From Auriscalpium vulgare (Eukaryota > Basidiomycota > Agaricomycetes > Russulales > Auriscalpiaceae), in contig JAHBBC010000012.1 of assembly GCA_019915015.1 (NCBI GenBank), positions 1,657,281 to 1,721,280 of the forward strand: 64,000 nucleotides of DNA. The letters run 5' to 3'. The notes under the pieces were generated by a model, which had not been told where the DNA came from, made no database searches, and saw nothing but the letters and a program-made list of their open reading frames with translations. Positions 25,541 through 36,260 of this stretch are shown here, one piece after another (positions within the stretch are counted from its first letter, which is position 1; each line of letters begins with the position of its first letter). The position numbers were made by a program, and so were the translations under genes.

Positions 25541-26680
25541 ATGTCTCTGCTTCGATTGGGTCGCTGTTGCGATACCTCCCTCCGCTTTACTCTTTTGCAA
25601 GTAAGCGCTTGTACATAGCGTCGTGACCCGTCAACTAATGCCGTTTCCTCGTCAGAGCGTAGGGCCCAGTCGGCAGTTCTCCGCGAGCTCGATTCTGCTC
25701 GCGCGTCGGGACAAGAAGTCGTCTGGTCCGTCCAAAAAGACATTGGCAGCGAGGGCCGCGAAGAAAACCACTCGTAAAAGCATATATGACTCGGAGAAAA
25801 TGACCCTCGCCGACGCGATCAGTGTCCTGCGAGTGCGTCCATACATCCTCGCGCGTTAATCACCCATGCTGACGAGGGCATGTCAGGCAGTGGAAGTTGG
25901 TTCGCCGACCGCCATGTATGAGCTCACCGTGAAGACGGCCATGCCTCGAGGCTCTGCCATCCCGAAAGGTCGTATATCTCTACCTCGAGAGCCGAAGAGC
26001 AAGGAGAGGGATCGTATCCTCGTCTTCGCCGAGGGAAGGCAAGCGGAGGAAGCCAAGAAGGCTGGCGCTGACATTGTTGGCGGAGTTGAGCTTGTGGATG
26101 GCGTGCGTCCATCTCTTCTGGTCCGCCGTTGTTGCTAAGACGGAATGTTCCACTAGGTGGTCAGCGGGCGGCATCAGGCGTCTCTAATTCTCTGCACACC
26201 GGCCCTCATCAGAGCTATCACTCCGCGACTAGGGCGCGTGTTGGGCCCTCGTGGTCTGATGCCCTCTGAACGCCGAGGTACGGTCACGGACGACATTGCG
26301 GGTTACATTCGCAGACTCGTAGGGACCAACGAGTGGAAAGGCGACAAAACAGGCACCATCCGCGCACCCATTGCAAAAGTTCGCTTTTCACCATCTGACA
26401 TCTGCAAAGGGATGTTTACATTTCTCAAACAGATGGACTTCCCAGTCGAGGACGTTGTCAAGAATGTCCGACATTTCCTGGGTGTTGTCAAGCGCGCAAC
26501 CGGGAACCAACGCGACTTTGCCGCCGAAAAGATGCAAAAGAAAGGAGCAGCCAAACCTGGTATGTGTCCAGAAAGCACGGAGGTCTCATTTACTAACCAT
26601 AACCAAAACCAGTGAACGCGATAACTCGAGTTGTTCTTAGCTCACGGCAAGGGCCCGGAATCCAGGTTTCTGACATCTAG
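25541..26680 (+). CDS. MRPL1: mitochondrial ribosomal protein uL1m
   Basis: This is uL1 of the mitochondrial large subunit, the L1-stalk protein that releases E-site tRNA. The start is MSLLRLGRCCDTSLRFTLLQ, a mitochondrial presequence, and an intron follows at once. The mature part has YDSEKMTLADAISVLRAVEV, ILVFAEGRQAEEAKKAGAD, TPALIRAITPRLGRVLGPRG with LMPSERRGTV, and FLKQMDFPVEDVVKNVRHFL. A last intron (GTATGT to CCAG near 26610) leads to KPVNAITRVVLSSRQGPGIQ and TAG at 26678-26680. The uL1 signature LGPRGLMP is intact. It lies 46 bp from the convergent RSM22 stop. Confidence 0.94.
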
Positions 26681-26726
26681 CGATGGCAGGGGCTACTTGG
26701 ATTCATCGAATAATGCGTGCTATAAT

Positions 26727-29025
26727 CTATAGATACAGATGAAGTGGGAGTAGTGAGAGGTCATAATGAAAGGCCGGCAGATCAAGGGAATTCTCTCGCG
26801 GACGCAAACGCCGGACTCTTTTGTCCTTTCTTTTCTTCTCTTTGATTTCCTGCGAGATACGGTCGTAACTGGTCTCAGGCGTGACAGCAGGCTTCAAGTT
26901 GTCGCCGCGTTTGCCAATGTCCGCTCCCCGGACAGCAGTGGTGCCGTCCTCACGATTGGCGCGAACAGGCTGATACCGTACCTGGGGGGCGTTCTTCGGT
27001 GCGTGAGGAAAGATGTCACCCCAGCTGGCCTTGCGGGCGTCGTAGTAGGGTTGTTTGCCCTGCGACTTTGGTATTGTCATTCGCATAATTTTGCCTGGAA
27101 ACCGTCAACGGGGGTGCGATGTAGTGCGGATGTATCATACCTTCAGGCGCACAAACGTCTAGAATCACATGGCCACTGCGTTTGAGGGGAGTGAACACGA
27201 GACGTGGCCAATGGAACGCCTCCATCCGCAGCGCTTCTTGCACATCTACCGAGTTTTGGGGCTCCGGCTCCGAAGCGACATCCTCTACACTGGCCGGAGG
27301 TGGGGAAGGGGGTAGGGCAGCGTGGTCCAGGGACGCATCCTGAGAGTCTTGATGAAGCTCGAGCACGGTCAATGGAGCATTGCTTTCTTGCTTGCGCTGC
27401 TCTCGGAGCCCCACTTCCCCGGTCCGTCCTACCTTGATGTTAGGCATAGATGGCCGGGAGCCACGCCGTATAACTATATACGAATACCCGATGTCCTCAT
27501 GTCCCGTACCGGAGTGCTTGGTCAAGCGCACAAAGGGTGGGCGCTGCAGCCGCTGTGAGAATCCGCAAACCAAACGGGTGGACTCCGAGTGATATAAGGG
27601 ACAGGCACGGTCGTGCGGACACTGATCACCAAGGATTGAACAAGAATCCGACAAGTCGACGGCAAACAATTGGCGTACCGGGGCTACGACATGGGACCCG
27701 CGTATCTGGCTGTCAGTCATCGCGGTGTCTTCGACTTCTTTCCGGCCCATCTTGAGCATGTAGTCCCTTGCCTCGATAATTCCTTCAAAGCCGTCTCGCG
27801 TATTGTGATCAATGAGAACCTGGGCGCAGTCAGCGTCCCCCCAGTAGTTGTCGGATTGTTCTCCTCACAATTGTTCCGGCACCGCTTTCCCACATCTCCT
27901 TTACCAAACCTTTCTTTTGGAGAGGGGTGGACAGAGAGGACAAAAAGAACGCAGACATGGCCAGACTGCTGGCCCCCTCTGAGCGCCCGGCTTTATCGTC
28001 TTCGCGAAACGATTTCTGCCAGGAAATGGCAATCTCATTGTCGACACCTGTTTTTGTCAACACAAGTATTTGCGTGGCAGAAAGCTTCTGACCTTCCAAC
28101 AGACGCTTTCCGATGCTAACCAAACCTTCCCGTTTGTCAATGCCACGATATGAAGTAACGGTAGTGTCGATTAGACGAAGCTCTGTTTCCGAGGCCGCGT
28201 GCTCAGCAGGGCTCTTTTGGAAGACGTGTGAGGCCGCCCTAAGGTACAATCGGAGAACAAGATCAGGATGGGAAACAGCGCCTCCATCAAACGCAAACGT
28301 ATGCGCACCATAGTCCACTGCCTGTTGCGGCACCCCAATCGCTGATGCTTTCGACGTTAAGAGCAGGACCCAACCGATCTTTGGCGTGTTTTAGAACGGC
28401 TTGTATTGCGGAATAATGCGCCGGCAGCGCAACAGATGCGAATGCAGTCCCGTCACGTTCCGCATGGCGGGCTGTCTGCTTGCGAGACTTGTAATGTGCA
28501 TCATACGTAGCATCCCAGCCCGACTGGCCGTCCTGTTCGTGGAACAAGCGCTTGGCATCATTGTGTACTTGTCGTTTGTCGCTATCTGACAGGAGGCATT
28601 ATCGTTTCATGAGGGGACAACGTCACACGGAGGATGGCACGTACCAGCTATGAGTCCGCTGATAGCACTCTGCAGCTCCGGAGGCATGACAACAGACCCA
28701 ACTTGCTGGCTTCCAAAACGAGCAGCAGGAGACTTGCGAGTGCCACGCTCGCCTGATGCGTCTTCTTCCAGAGCTGTGGGGTCAAAGTCGTGGTCCTCAG
28801 CTGGGAATACCTCAATTCGCGCAGCGTCGGTCGGCCACTTTCTGGCATGTGGAGCTTGACTTTGTGGCTGATAAGGGAGACATCAACATCTTTCAAGAGC
28901 GCTTTGAATGAAGGGTCGATATCTAGCGGCGCGTTTGGATGGTGCGAGGACAGGACAGCGCTGGAGGAGAAGATCCGTGCTGGCGCGCGCAGAGCTCTCC
29001 GGAGAGGCCTTTGACATCGGAGCAT
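26727..29025 (-). CDS. RSM22: RSM22/METTL17-like mitochondrial small-subunit assembly factor
   Basis: The Rsm22/METTL17 family binds the maturing mitochondrial small ribosomal subunit. It has a methyltransferase fold and, in characterised members, an Fe-S cluster. I chose the ATG at 29025, which opens a mitochondrial presequence (MLRCQRPLRRALRAPARIFS); an ATG ten codons upstream is also in frame. The SAM-binding-like motif reads ISDWGAATGSGLW. The Cys cluster reads CPHDRACPLYH followed by VCGFSQR, matching the metal-binding site. The C-terminal exon has MRMTIPKSQGKQPYYDARK, typical of the family tail. There are several short introns. Together with mL40 and uL1m it forms a three-gene mitochondrial translation cluster. 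Confidence 0.88.
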
Positions 29026-29217
29026 TCTGATGCACTGGATTTCAACGTCAGTCAAGTATCTCGAAAGCGCTGAATGAGCTCACAGGAAGAGTTCGGCCTT
29101 TCTGGAGGAGGTCACGGTCACGATCGTGCGCAGGCGTCAGGAACTTAGCGCGCACGCGTCTATTATGTAACGCACAAGTCGCGCGACGAGTCTCCCTTCC
29201 CACATACGTCTGCCGCC
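29026..29217. promoter_or_regulatory. divergent promoter of RSM22 and SAD1
   Basis: This 192-bp spacer lies between opposite starts. Nothing specific is recognised in it. Confidence 0.5.
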
Positions 29218-31148
29218 ATGTCTCCATTCACCGACTCTGAGCGCCCTCCGAAAAGAGCCAGGACAGAGGAACCAGAAAACGGCACAGCCCTGGATCTAGC
29301 CACCTTGACCAGCACGCAGCAGTGCAAATTGTCGATGAAGACCTGTCAGACAGGGAGGAGGTCGACGTCGTCGATGTCGCGGCCCGTGGGTCGGATCTGT
29401 ACTTAGACACAGTACGCACGTTATCTTCTCTTGCTCCAACACATCGTTTACCTGTCTGCCCAGATCAACCGTGCTGTGCTGGACTTCGACTTCGAGAAAG
29501 TGTGCTCTATTTCCCTGTCGAACATCAATATCTACGGGTGCCTCGTCTGCGGTAAATATTTCCAAGGCCGTGGTCGTAAATCATACGCATATGCGCATTC
29601 GATACATGACGACCATCATGTCTTCATCAATCTTGAGAGCACGAAGGTACGTGCACCATAGACTTTGCTGAGGCCGTTTTTCAATGTCATCGACTAGGTC
29701 TACGTGCTCCCGGATGGATACCCTGTTTCTGATCCCTCGCTAGAAGACATCTCCTTTGTACTTGCACCTTCCTTTACTGCCGCCGCAGTAGCGACCCTCT
29801 CTTCTCCGACCCATCTGGCTAAGCCATTCTACGACCTGTCATCGAAACCATATCTTCCAGGCTACATAGGCTTGAATAACATCAAGAGGAACGACTACAT
29901 GAACGTGGTAGTACACTCTCTCCTCCATGTCGCTCCGCTTCGAGACTATCTCCTACTCTCGCACTTTGGAGTCAAGCAACCCGAATTGGTGAAGCGCTTC
30001 GCAGCTTTAGCCAAGAAGGTTTGGAACCCTCGCCTATTCAAAAGCCAGGTCAGCCCGCACGAGTTTTTGCAAGAGGTTGGGCGTGCTAGTGGCGGAAAAT
30101 TTAGAATGGAGGTTCAAGGTGACCCAGCTGAGTTCCTGGGTTGGATAATCAATCAACTCCACAAGGACTTAGGTGGAACGAAGAGGAAAAATTCCAGTGC
30201 GTCCGCGCCTTGTCCTCGCTATCTCCGGCCGCTCATTTTCGGTGGTTAGGTATCATGTTCAGCACATTCCAGGGGAGGTCCGAATGGAGGTTCAGCAGGT
30301 CGTCGTTCGCCCTGAGGCTGCCGAGAACGACAAACCTCGATTTGACATTGACAGAGGTACGTCGATTGTGTTGATGCCGAGGATGCGATCAGACCAACAT
30401 CCGCAGAAATCAAGACTACTACGTCCCCGTTCCTCTTTCTTGCAGTCGATTTGCCGCCGCCGCCGTTGTTTCAGGATGCTGTGGAAAAGAACATCATCCC
30501 ACAAGTCGGTATCCACACTGTGCTCACGAAGTACGACGGTGTTACAACACAGGCAAGTGATTCAGATCACAATATATCGGCGACATGTAAATTTCGTATC
30601 TGCAGGAATCAAGGGGCCAATTACGGCGTTTCAAATGTCAACGTCTTCCGCCATACATTATACTTCATTATAAGCGGTTTACGAAAAATAACTTTGTTGA
30701 AGAGAAGAATCCAACCATCGTTAATTTTCCGCTTCGAGGAGTGGACTTCCGTGATTGTAAGCCCGTCGCTTATCGTTATCGTCACTTATCACCTACGTCC
30801 TAGCCCCACAGATCTGGAAGCCCCGACATCGCATCCTCACACGGTGTACGACCTGGTAGCGAACATCACACACGAGTCGATAGCCGGGACAACCCGCGAC
30901 AAGGAGAACACGGTATGGAAGGTGCAGCTACGGGCGGGGGCTGGTGGCGGAGACAATGAAAAATGGTTCCAAATACAAGATCTCATAGTCGAGGAGATCA
31001 GAAAAGAAATGATATTCTTGGGAGAAAGTTTCTTGCAGGTCAGTTCTCCGCCTGTTCACGTAGAAGGTACGCTGACAGCCCACGTTAGATATGGGAACGC
31101 CGACCAGATCGGCAAGAAGGGGAGACACATGTGCAGGCAGATGCATAA
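29218..31148 (+). CDS. SAD1: SAD1/USP39, tri-snRNP splicing factor (inactive ubiquitin-protease fold)
   Basis: Sad1/USP39 is needed to assemble or stabilise the U4/U6.U5 tri-snRNP in the nucleus. The start MSPFTDSERPPKRARTEEPE is basic and disordered. A UBP zinc finger follows (GCLVCGKYFQGRG, SYAYAHSIHDDHHVF). The USP domain begins GYIGLNNIKRNDYMNVVVHS: where active USPs have a catalytic Cys (GLxNxGNTC) this protein has none, as is known for USP39, so it is a pseudoenzyme. Further segments are GDPAEFLGWIINQLH, ILHYKRFTKN and TVYDLVANITHES. The last intron joins FLQ to IWERRPDRQEGETHVQADA and TAA at 31146-31148. All phases agree. Confidence 0.93.
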
Positions 31149-32363
31149 TACTAATAGTGATGGACAGGCTCTTCTTCATTTGATACGTATGATGCTCAGC
31201 TTCGTTATAACGACTGTCGGATCCTCGGTCCAGAGGATGACAAGGTCAAGACGATGTCTGCGCGCTTTTGTGTTATCATCAAGAGCACGGCACGGGCGAC
31301 AGTAGCCGGTCATACGAAGTCCGTGCGCGAGCTACCATATTTCTCATGGGCAACCGCGCTCCGGGGTGTAAATGTAACGGGCACCAGCATGTCCGCCGTA
31401 CTATTGGCTCTCGGTCCGTGCATCCTGCGCAGCGCCGACTGTACCTATCGCATCGGATCCGGTGGGGCTTTGCGCGGAGTCCGAGTTTGCGACAGTGTCG
31501 ACCGAAGTGGGCGCCCCGCCTGGAGGAAACGACGCTCTGGGGCATCATAAGCGTCTATGGAGCATCCGTGTGATTCCTCTCACCGTGAGGATTGAGCGTC
31601 CCGCTCTAATAACGGTTTAAAGATGTAGATTCCCGATACAATGCCTGAGTGTCGGGCGCGAAGTCATTGCTCAAAGTCTCCAGACAGAGTCCATGTCATG
31701 ACTGACCTGTCAGGCCCGCAAGGATGTAGGGCGCGATCCGATGAGACATGCTGCGGCCTTGGAACGCGAAGCAAGAGGCACGCGCACAGCAGTCCGAGTC
31801 GGTTGCGGGTTGTCAGTGCGCTGTTCGTCAAAGCCTATGACTGGCCAATGGTAGGCGGTGCCGGCCCTGTTCGAGGTCCTGTTAGCGCTGACAATGGCGA
31901 AGCTGATAAGCCCGTACTCCCGAACTAGAACAGCAATTCAGGTCTATCAGCAGCTGCGGTGTTCGATGTCGTCGTGGTTGGCGCGCTCGAGAGAAAGGTA
32001 CGACGGCTTGGATAGCCGAGATCACCACGCCTTTGACGTTTCTCCCGCGTGGCGCCGCTTCGTGGAACACATGCCTGCTTGCTCGGCACGGTGTAACTGC
32101 GTGTCTGAGGCCTGCGCTCGTAGCCCGCTTGCAGGAATATGTCTTTCCAATATCAACGAGTGAGCTCTATGCCGGCGTGACGCCAGCCAGATCGAAATTT
32201 TATATTTCCAGCCACCACTGCTTCGAGACGCCAGACCGTCGTTCACGGGCGGCTACCTTCGGTAACTGCTCAGATGTGGAGCGTCCACATAACTACAGGT
32301 CCGATCTGACAAAGTTACATGACAAGGACTTGGTGATAAATAGCGCTGTCTCTGATACCCTCT
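31149..32363. other. 1.2 kb without a firm gene
   Basis: The start presumably holds the SAD1 3' untranslated region. A minus-strand open stretch near 31880-31730 ends in an Ala/Ser/Arg-rich segment vaguely like the C-terminal half of the small dsRNA-binding proteins next door, and a TATA-like AT-rich site lies at about 32198-32208, but I could not splice a full gene. Confidence 0.4.
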
Positions 32364-32742
32364 CTAGATGACTCCCAACTGTACCAGAGCTTGACGGGCG
32401 GCCTCTTCTTTGGCTGTCGCTCGCAAGGGCGCGGAGAAGGAACCCATGACTACGCCCGAAACTGCACGGCAATGTCAGCCTAGGGACTATCTCGTTTGAA
32501 TTGTGCCTACTCCTCACGACCACAGTCCAGCGATTGACCGCCTGCGGGTTTTCGGTCACGGCGTAGCTTAGCATCTGGAGAGTACCTTGACTTTGGAGGT
32601 CTGTAAACGCAGGTGAGCATTTGTATAGTATGAGCATGAGTCACTCGCAGTTGTTGAGAATAACCGTAGCTATAGTGCCAAGTGAGCAGAGCGTCAAAGA
32701 CAGAGACAGACAATACCACGTACGAGGCTCGAATGCACTCAT
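32364..32742 (-). CDS. stand-alone dsRNA-binding-domain microprotein A (75 aa)
   Basis: This short gene is invisible as a long ORF. Four exons (32724-32742, 32649-32669, 32511-32600, 32364-32461; 228 nt) join in phase into a 75-residue protein that is almost only a dsRNA-binding domain. Helix 1 reads VILNNYLQSQGTLQML, the central strands NRWTVVVRISGVVMGSF, and helix 2 LRATAKEEAARQALVQLGVI, which carries the Ala/Lys pattern of the family. The second intron has a GC donor (ACT|GCGAGT) instead of GT; the third is phase 1 in the codon after VVVR, the position shared with the two sister genes. The GPxH loop found in the sisters is missing. A TATA-like box lies 69 bp upstream. Function is unknown; RNA binding is inferred from the fold. 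Confidence 0.8.
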
Positions 32743-32810
32743 CGTGTATGGGCAGGCGAAAATGGAGACTGCAGCAGGGGGTGATGGTTGACTGCGCTCT
32801 CTTACCAGAC

Positions 32811-32816
32811 TTTATA
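32811..32816 (-). promoter_or_regulatory. TATA-like box of dsRBD gene A
   Basis: The minus strand reads GGTATAAAGTC, 69 bp before the ATG at 32742. Confidence 0.5.
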
Positions 32817-33822
32817 CCCTGTTGCGGACTATGGGAGGGCCTCGTCCCTCGCCCGGCTACAAAACATAGCATCTTGATGTGTAGAGGGTGAGAATTGGGA
32901 TATGCGATGAAGGGGTCAACGCACCGCGCGCCAACCTCAAGACAAGTCATCAAGACTGGCGATGATGCCCGGCCTCTGGACAAAGTAATCAACTCACCCA
33001 CTGGGCCGGGTTTTGAAACAGCGGGTTGCCACCCGGAAATTTCCACTACGAGGAGCGTCACGTTCTCGTACCCTGACGACCCGAGAAACGATTTCGTTTC
33101 ATGAGAGTCACAGGCGCAGCAGCTCCAGACCAACAGGTGTCAAAAACGAGATATGTGTCCCTTACAGATTTTACCGGAGCTTATGCACATCCGCAGATAG
33201 GGCGACACGTTCTGGCTACACATGTCAGTGGCAAGGTCAGCAGGGAACGGTGTAGGCAGCCGCCTACCTGACGGATGAATCGTGAGAACGAGCCAGACTG
33301 AACGATTCGTCTTACACATTGAAAGCGACATGCGTAGATGTGATGTCACGTCTTGACCTCAGCTGAAGAGATCAGGTCTGATGCAATTAGCGCCAACACT
33401 CGGAGAGACCATTTACGACGTACGCCGAGCAGTTTCTAGGCAGGCGCCGATAGATGAAAAGGCAGCGCGCCACCGAGAATGGAGCCGTGGCGGTATCCGG
33501 AAAACCTGTGAAGGCCACAGCTCTGCACACTTCGGGAACAAGGACAGCGCCAGTACGTCGCTCAGAGGGCGCCCGCGCCTGTATAGGGGAAGAGAACGCC
33601 GTGCGGCGAGTGAGCGTTTGGATCAAAACGAAAGCGCGGGGGAAGCAATATATAGCGTTGTCACGACGGGAAGGGAATATGTATGAACAAGATGATGCGC
33701 AAGTCGGATGAGAAATGAAGTGCAGATAGTCCAGCGAAATGACGTGAGAATCCCATGAATATATAGGAAGAGATGCCGGGACAGAAGTGAACCTTGAAGC
33801 CGCTAATAGCACCTACTGCGCG
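32817..33822. other. 1.0 kb intergenic space between dsRBD genes A and B
   Basis: No spliceable gene was found. An 85-codon plus-strand frame at 33454-33711 and an antisense frame at 33387-33812 are both open but have no recognisable domain. Confidence 0.4.
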
Positions 33823-34211
33823 TCAAGCTGTTGTCGCGGTTAGGATGCGAAGGGCTTCTGTAGCGGCGGCGTCCCGAGCAAGGTTCTTGTGGGTGCCCGT
33901 GCCCGTGGCCACCGCCAGACCATCAACTGCAAACAAGTATTAGAATGACAAAGGCAACGAAGCTGATGCGACATACGCTTGCATATGGAGGTCCATTCGG
34001 GGGCATGGGCTGGCCCTGAGGAGGTGTCCACCCAGCTCAGCAACGTCAGCTTGCCTTGAGCCTGGAGGTCTGCGAATCACGTTATTAGAGGCGGCGTCGG
34101 GCGGTCGGTCGTTGCGTACAGTTGTTCAGTGCGATGGTTCCTAAAAAGGGCAGGGGGGCGCGTTACATTTGAGTTGCTCCATGCCTTGGTGGGTCACTCA
34201 CCAGTTGTCAT
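33823..34211 (-). CDS. stand-alone dsRNA-binding-domain microprotein B (75 aa)
   Basis: Four exons (34202-34211, 34120-34140, 33977-34069, 33823-33926; 228 nt) give exactly 75 residues and TGA. The first coding exon is only 10 nt (ATGACAACTG). Helix 1 reads IALNNYLQAQGKLTLLSW, then the canonical loop and strand GPAHAPEWTSICKLDGLAV, then helix 2 GTGTHKNLARDAAATEALRI with the G-x-G-x-x-K pattern of dsRNA-binding domains. The intron splitting the Tyr codon of LNNY (T|AC) is at the same place as in gene A, and the phase-1 intron after ICK matches both sisters. This is the best canonical domain of the three. A TATA-like box is 45 bp upstream. There is no other domain, so it may act as a dsRNA chaperone, sequestering factor or cofactor; that is inference. 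Confidence 0.88.
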
Positions 34212-34255
34212 GTCTGGATTGCTTGCTGAAAATTTCGAGCCAGCGGATGAGACAT

Positions 34256-34261
34256 CTTATA
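34256..34261 (-). promoter_or_regulatory. TATA-like box of dsRBD gene B
   Basis: The minus strand reads AGTATAAGATG, 45 bp before the ATG at 34211. It is weaker than the boxes of genes A and C. Confidence 0.4.
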
Positions 34262-35926
34262 CTTACACAAGCGACGTCGAGCAGGCAGAAATGCGTTTCT
34301 CGCACCGAAGATGCATTCTTCATTCAACCGCCGTCCGATCCGATGGAGGGCAGGCCGGGCAATATTAGGGGTCGCGAGGTTTGCAGGTGAATGGCCGCGG
34401 AGGACTGAGCTCCAGTGTCTCCGAGGAGAGTCCTTCGATTGGTCTAAGAAAGACCGATGCTTGGGCGGGCACCACAAAGGCGCGTTTAGTGCAACGTGAA
34501 AAACGCCGGGGTCCAGCTCTTGGGGTCGTATCTTCTGTGTTGGTGGACGGGGAGACCCTTGACGGTGATACCAATGCGGAGAGGACGGAGGCCAAGAGAG
34601 GGACAGTACGCAGACGTGCGAGGCATCATCGAAACGGCGTGGCTGGATCATCCTATGAGTTCAGTCCGAGGAGAAGAAGAAAGGGAGACATGCTACGAGC
34701 CTCGCCTGTTGAGAACGTCACTGGCCGCGCCTAGCCGAGAGAGCGATCGCTCATCGACACCCAAGGCGATTGGCGAAAACGGAACGGAGCCTGAATGTGG
34801 TGCTGGCGGTGTCGGCATTTTTGCCATCAGGTCGCTTAAGCAAAGTATTGAGCAGCCGACACAAGGGAATGAGCCGCTTTTTTGGCAAGCTGGGGTCCAC
34901 GGGGCATGCGAGAGCAGGGTCCGCCGCCGTTCAGCACCAGTCTCTCGCGCCCGTCATGGACAGGCCGCATCGTGTTGCGCACCTTGCCATGTGGTACCAT
35001 CAGCAGTCGGAAGCATCGAGGCCGTCGCGGCGAGTGAATATGTTGAGTGTTGCATCGTCCCTTGAGCAGCGTTCGCTGGCCTCAACGCAGTGCAGATCCG
35101 AGCAGATTAGCTGTAAGGTTTGCGCCAAAAGCTTCCGCGACACCTCCGTGCCGACCAGGAAAGGAAGAAGATTGACGGGTTGGTAGACGGTTGAAGGGGA
35201 GAGAGAGGAGCTGGCGCAAGGGCTGGGGCACACGGCTGGCCACGCAAGGGAGATGGCCACCGATAAGGCAGGGGGCTCAGTCATCTGCATCAGTCCTGAG
35301 AAATCTGGCCTGAAAATCCTGCCGTGCTTATGCCTCGAGCCCGAGATGCAGCATGGCGGTAACTGGTACCGCGATGACTTGGCTCAAGCCGCTCACTGGC
35401 CTTGCATGCCGGACTCGAATTTCAAATACCTGAGGTACGGTTCACAGCGCGCAACACGACAAAGTCGCGCCGTTCCTCCCCAGCGGTACCGTCATCAAAT
35501 TCATCTCCAATCGCCAACTCCGTGCATCCAGGCGGAGTCGACGGCTATAATCACTGATGTTCGCCCACATTAACGCAGATGCGTGGGGCCGGCGACTACT
35601 ACCGTTGCCTATTTGGGACGGCATAACAGCCTCAAGGCCGTCCACTGCCAGTGACCACCTCATTCACGAGCGAGACAGGCTTCGCGCAGACAAGGGTTGG
35701 CGTGACAACTGGAGCATCCCAGTAACACTCTTCACTGTCATAGGAGGCCACGAGTAACTATACAAGTACTAGATACTGCTACACAGGAAGGATACATAAT
35801 AGCTGTAGACTTGGTTACGATATAGACAAAGTTCGTCCGAGAGAATGCATATCAAATGAAAACATGGTCATGGTGAAGCGAGCGCATCGTCCATTGCAGC
35901 ACCGAGGTCAAAATGATTAAAGGCGT
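34262..35926. other. 1.7 kb intergenic space between dsRBD genes B and C
   Basis: Several overlapping frames are open on both strands (plus 34770-35186, minus 35000-35290, plus 35253-35573) without a recognisable domain. They may be chance ORFs in GC-rich DNA or unrecognised exons. Confidence 0.35.
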
Positions 35927-36260
35927 TTAATGTAAAACACCGCATACGCGGAGGAACTGATAGGCGGCGTGCTGCTTGGCTACACTTCGCGAGGTCGCCG
36001 TGCCGACGGCGACGACCTGGCCTCTTACTAGAGAATACGATAGTGAGGTAAGAAATCTTAAAGATTAGAAGGCCGACGTACGTTTAGCGTAGGCGTAGTG
36101 GTTTGCCTGGTGCTCAGGACCAGAATGGCCGTAGTCCCAAGTGAAGTAGTAGATGTCTCCAGTCGCCTGGAGGTGGTTGTTGAGCATCAGTACGTAGTCT
36201 GGTGGAATGGGAGTCACGATCAGTGTTGCTGCTGTTATTGCGCAGTGACTCACCTGACAT
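35927..36260 (-). CDS. stand-alone dsRNA-binding-domain microprotein C (74 aa)
   Basis: Three exons (36254-36260, 36082-36198, 35927-36027; 225 nt) encode 74 residues and TAA. The first coding exon is only 7 nt (ATGTCAG). Helix 1 reads YVLMLNNHLQATGDIYYFTW, the loop and strand GPEHQANHYAYAKLRGQVVA, and helix 2 ATSRSVAKQHAAYQFLRV with the S-x-x-x-A-K core. The intron inside LNN(Y/H) present in A and B is absent, while the phase-1 intron after the AK is in the same place, so C has lost one intron or never had it. Its TATA box is the clearest of the three. Sequence identity among A, B and C is low apart from the LNN-LQ and helix-2 cores, which suggests old duplication or fast evolution. Confidence 0.85.

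Noticed and set aside
31959..31985. FDVVVVGA, similar to an FAD-binding N-terminus
   Set aside because: It is followed by LERK instead of the Gly-rich turn and by a stop soon after; chance match.
34470..34640. Minus-strand segment RIGITVKGLPVHQH that resembles strands of the dsRBD genes
   Set aside because: No helix 1 or helix 2 could be spliced to it in phase; it may be chance.
34770..35290. Overlapping frames on both strands, one with a CKVCAKSF zinc-finger-like start
   Set aside because: The matching histidines of a C2H2 finger are missing and neither frame has support from splicing or known families.
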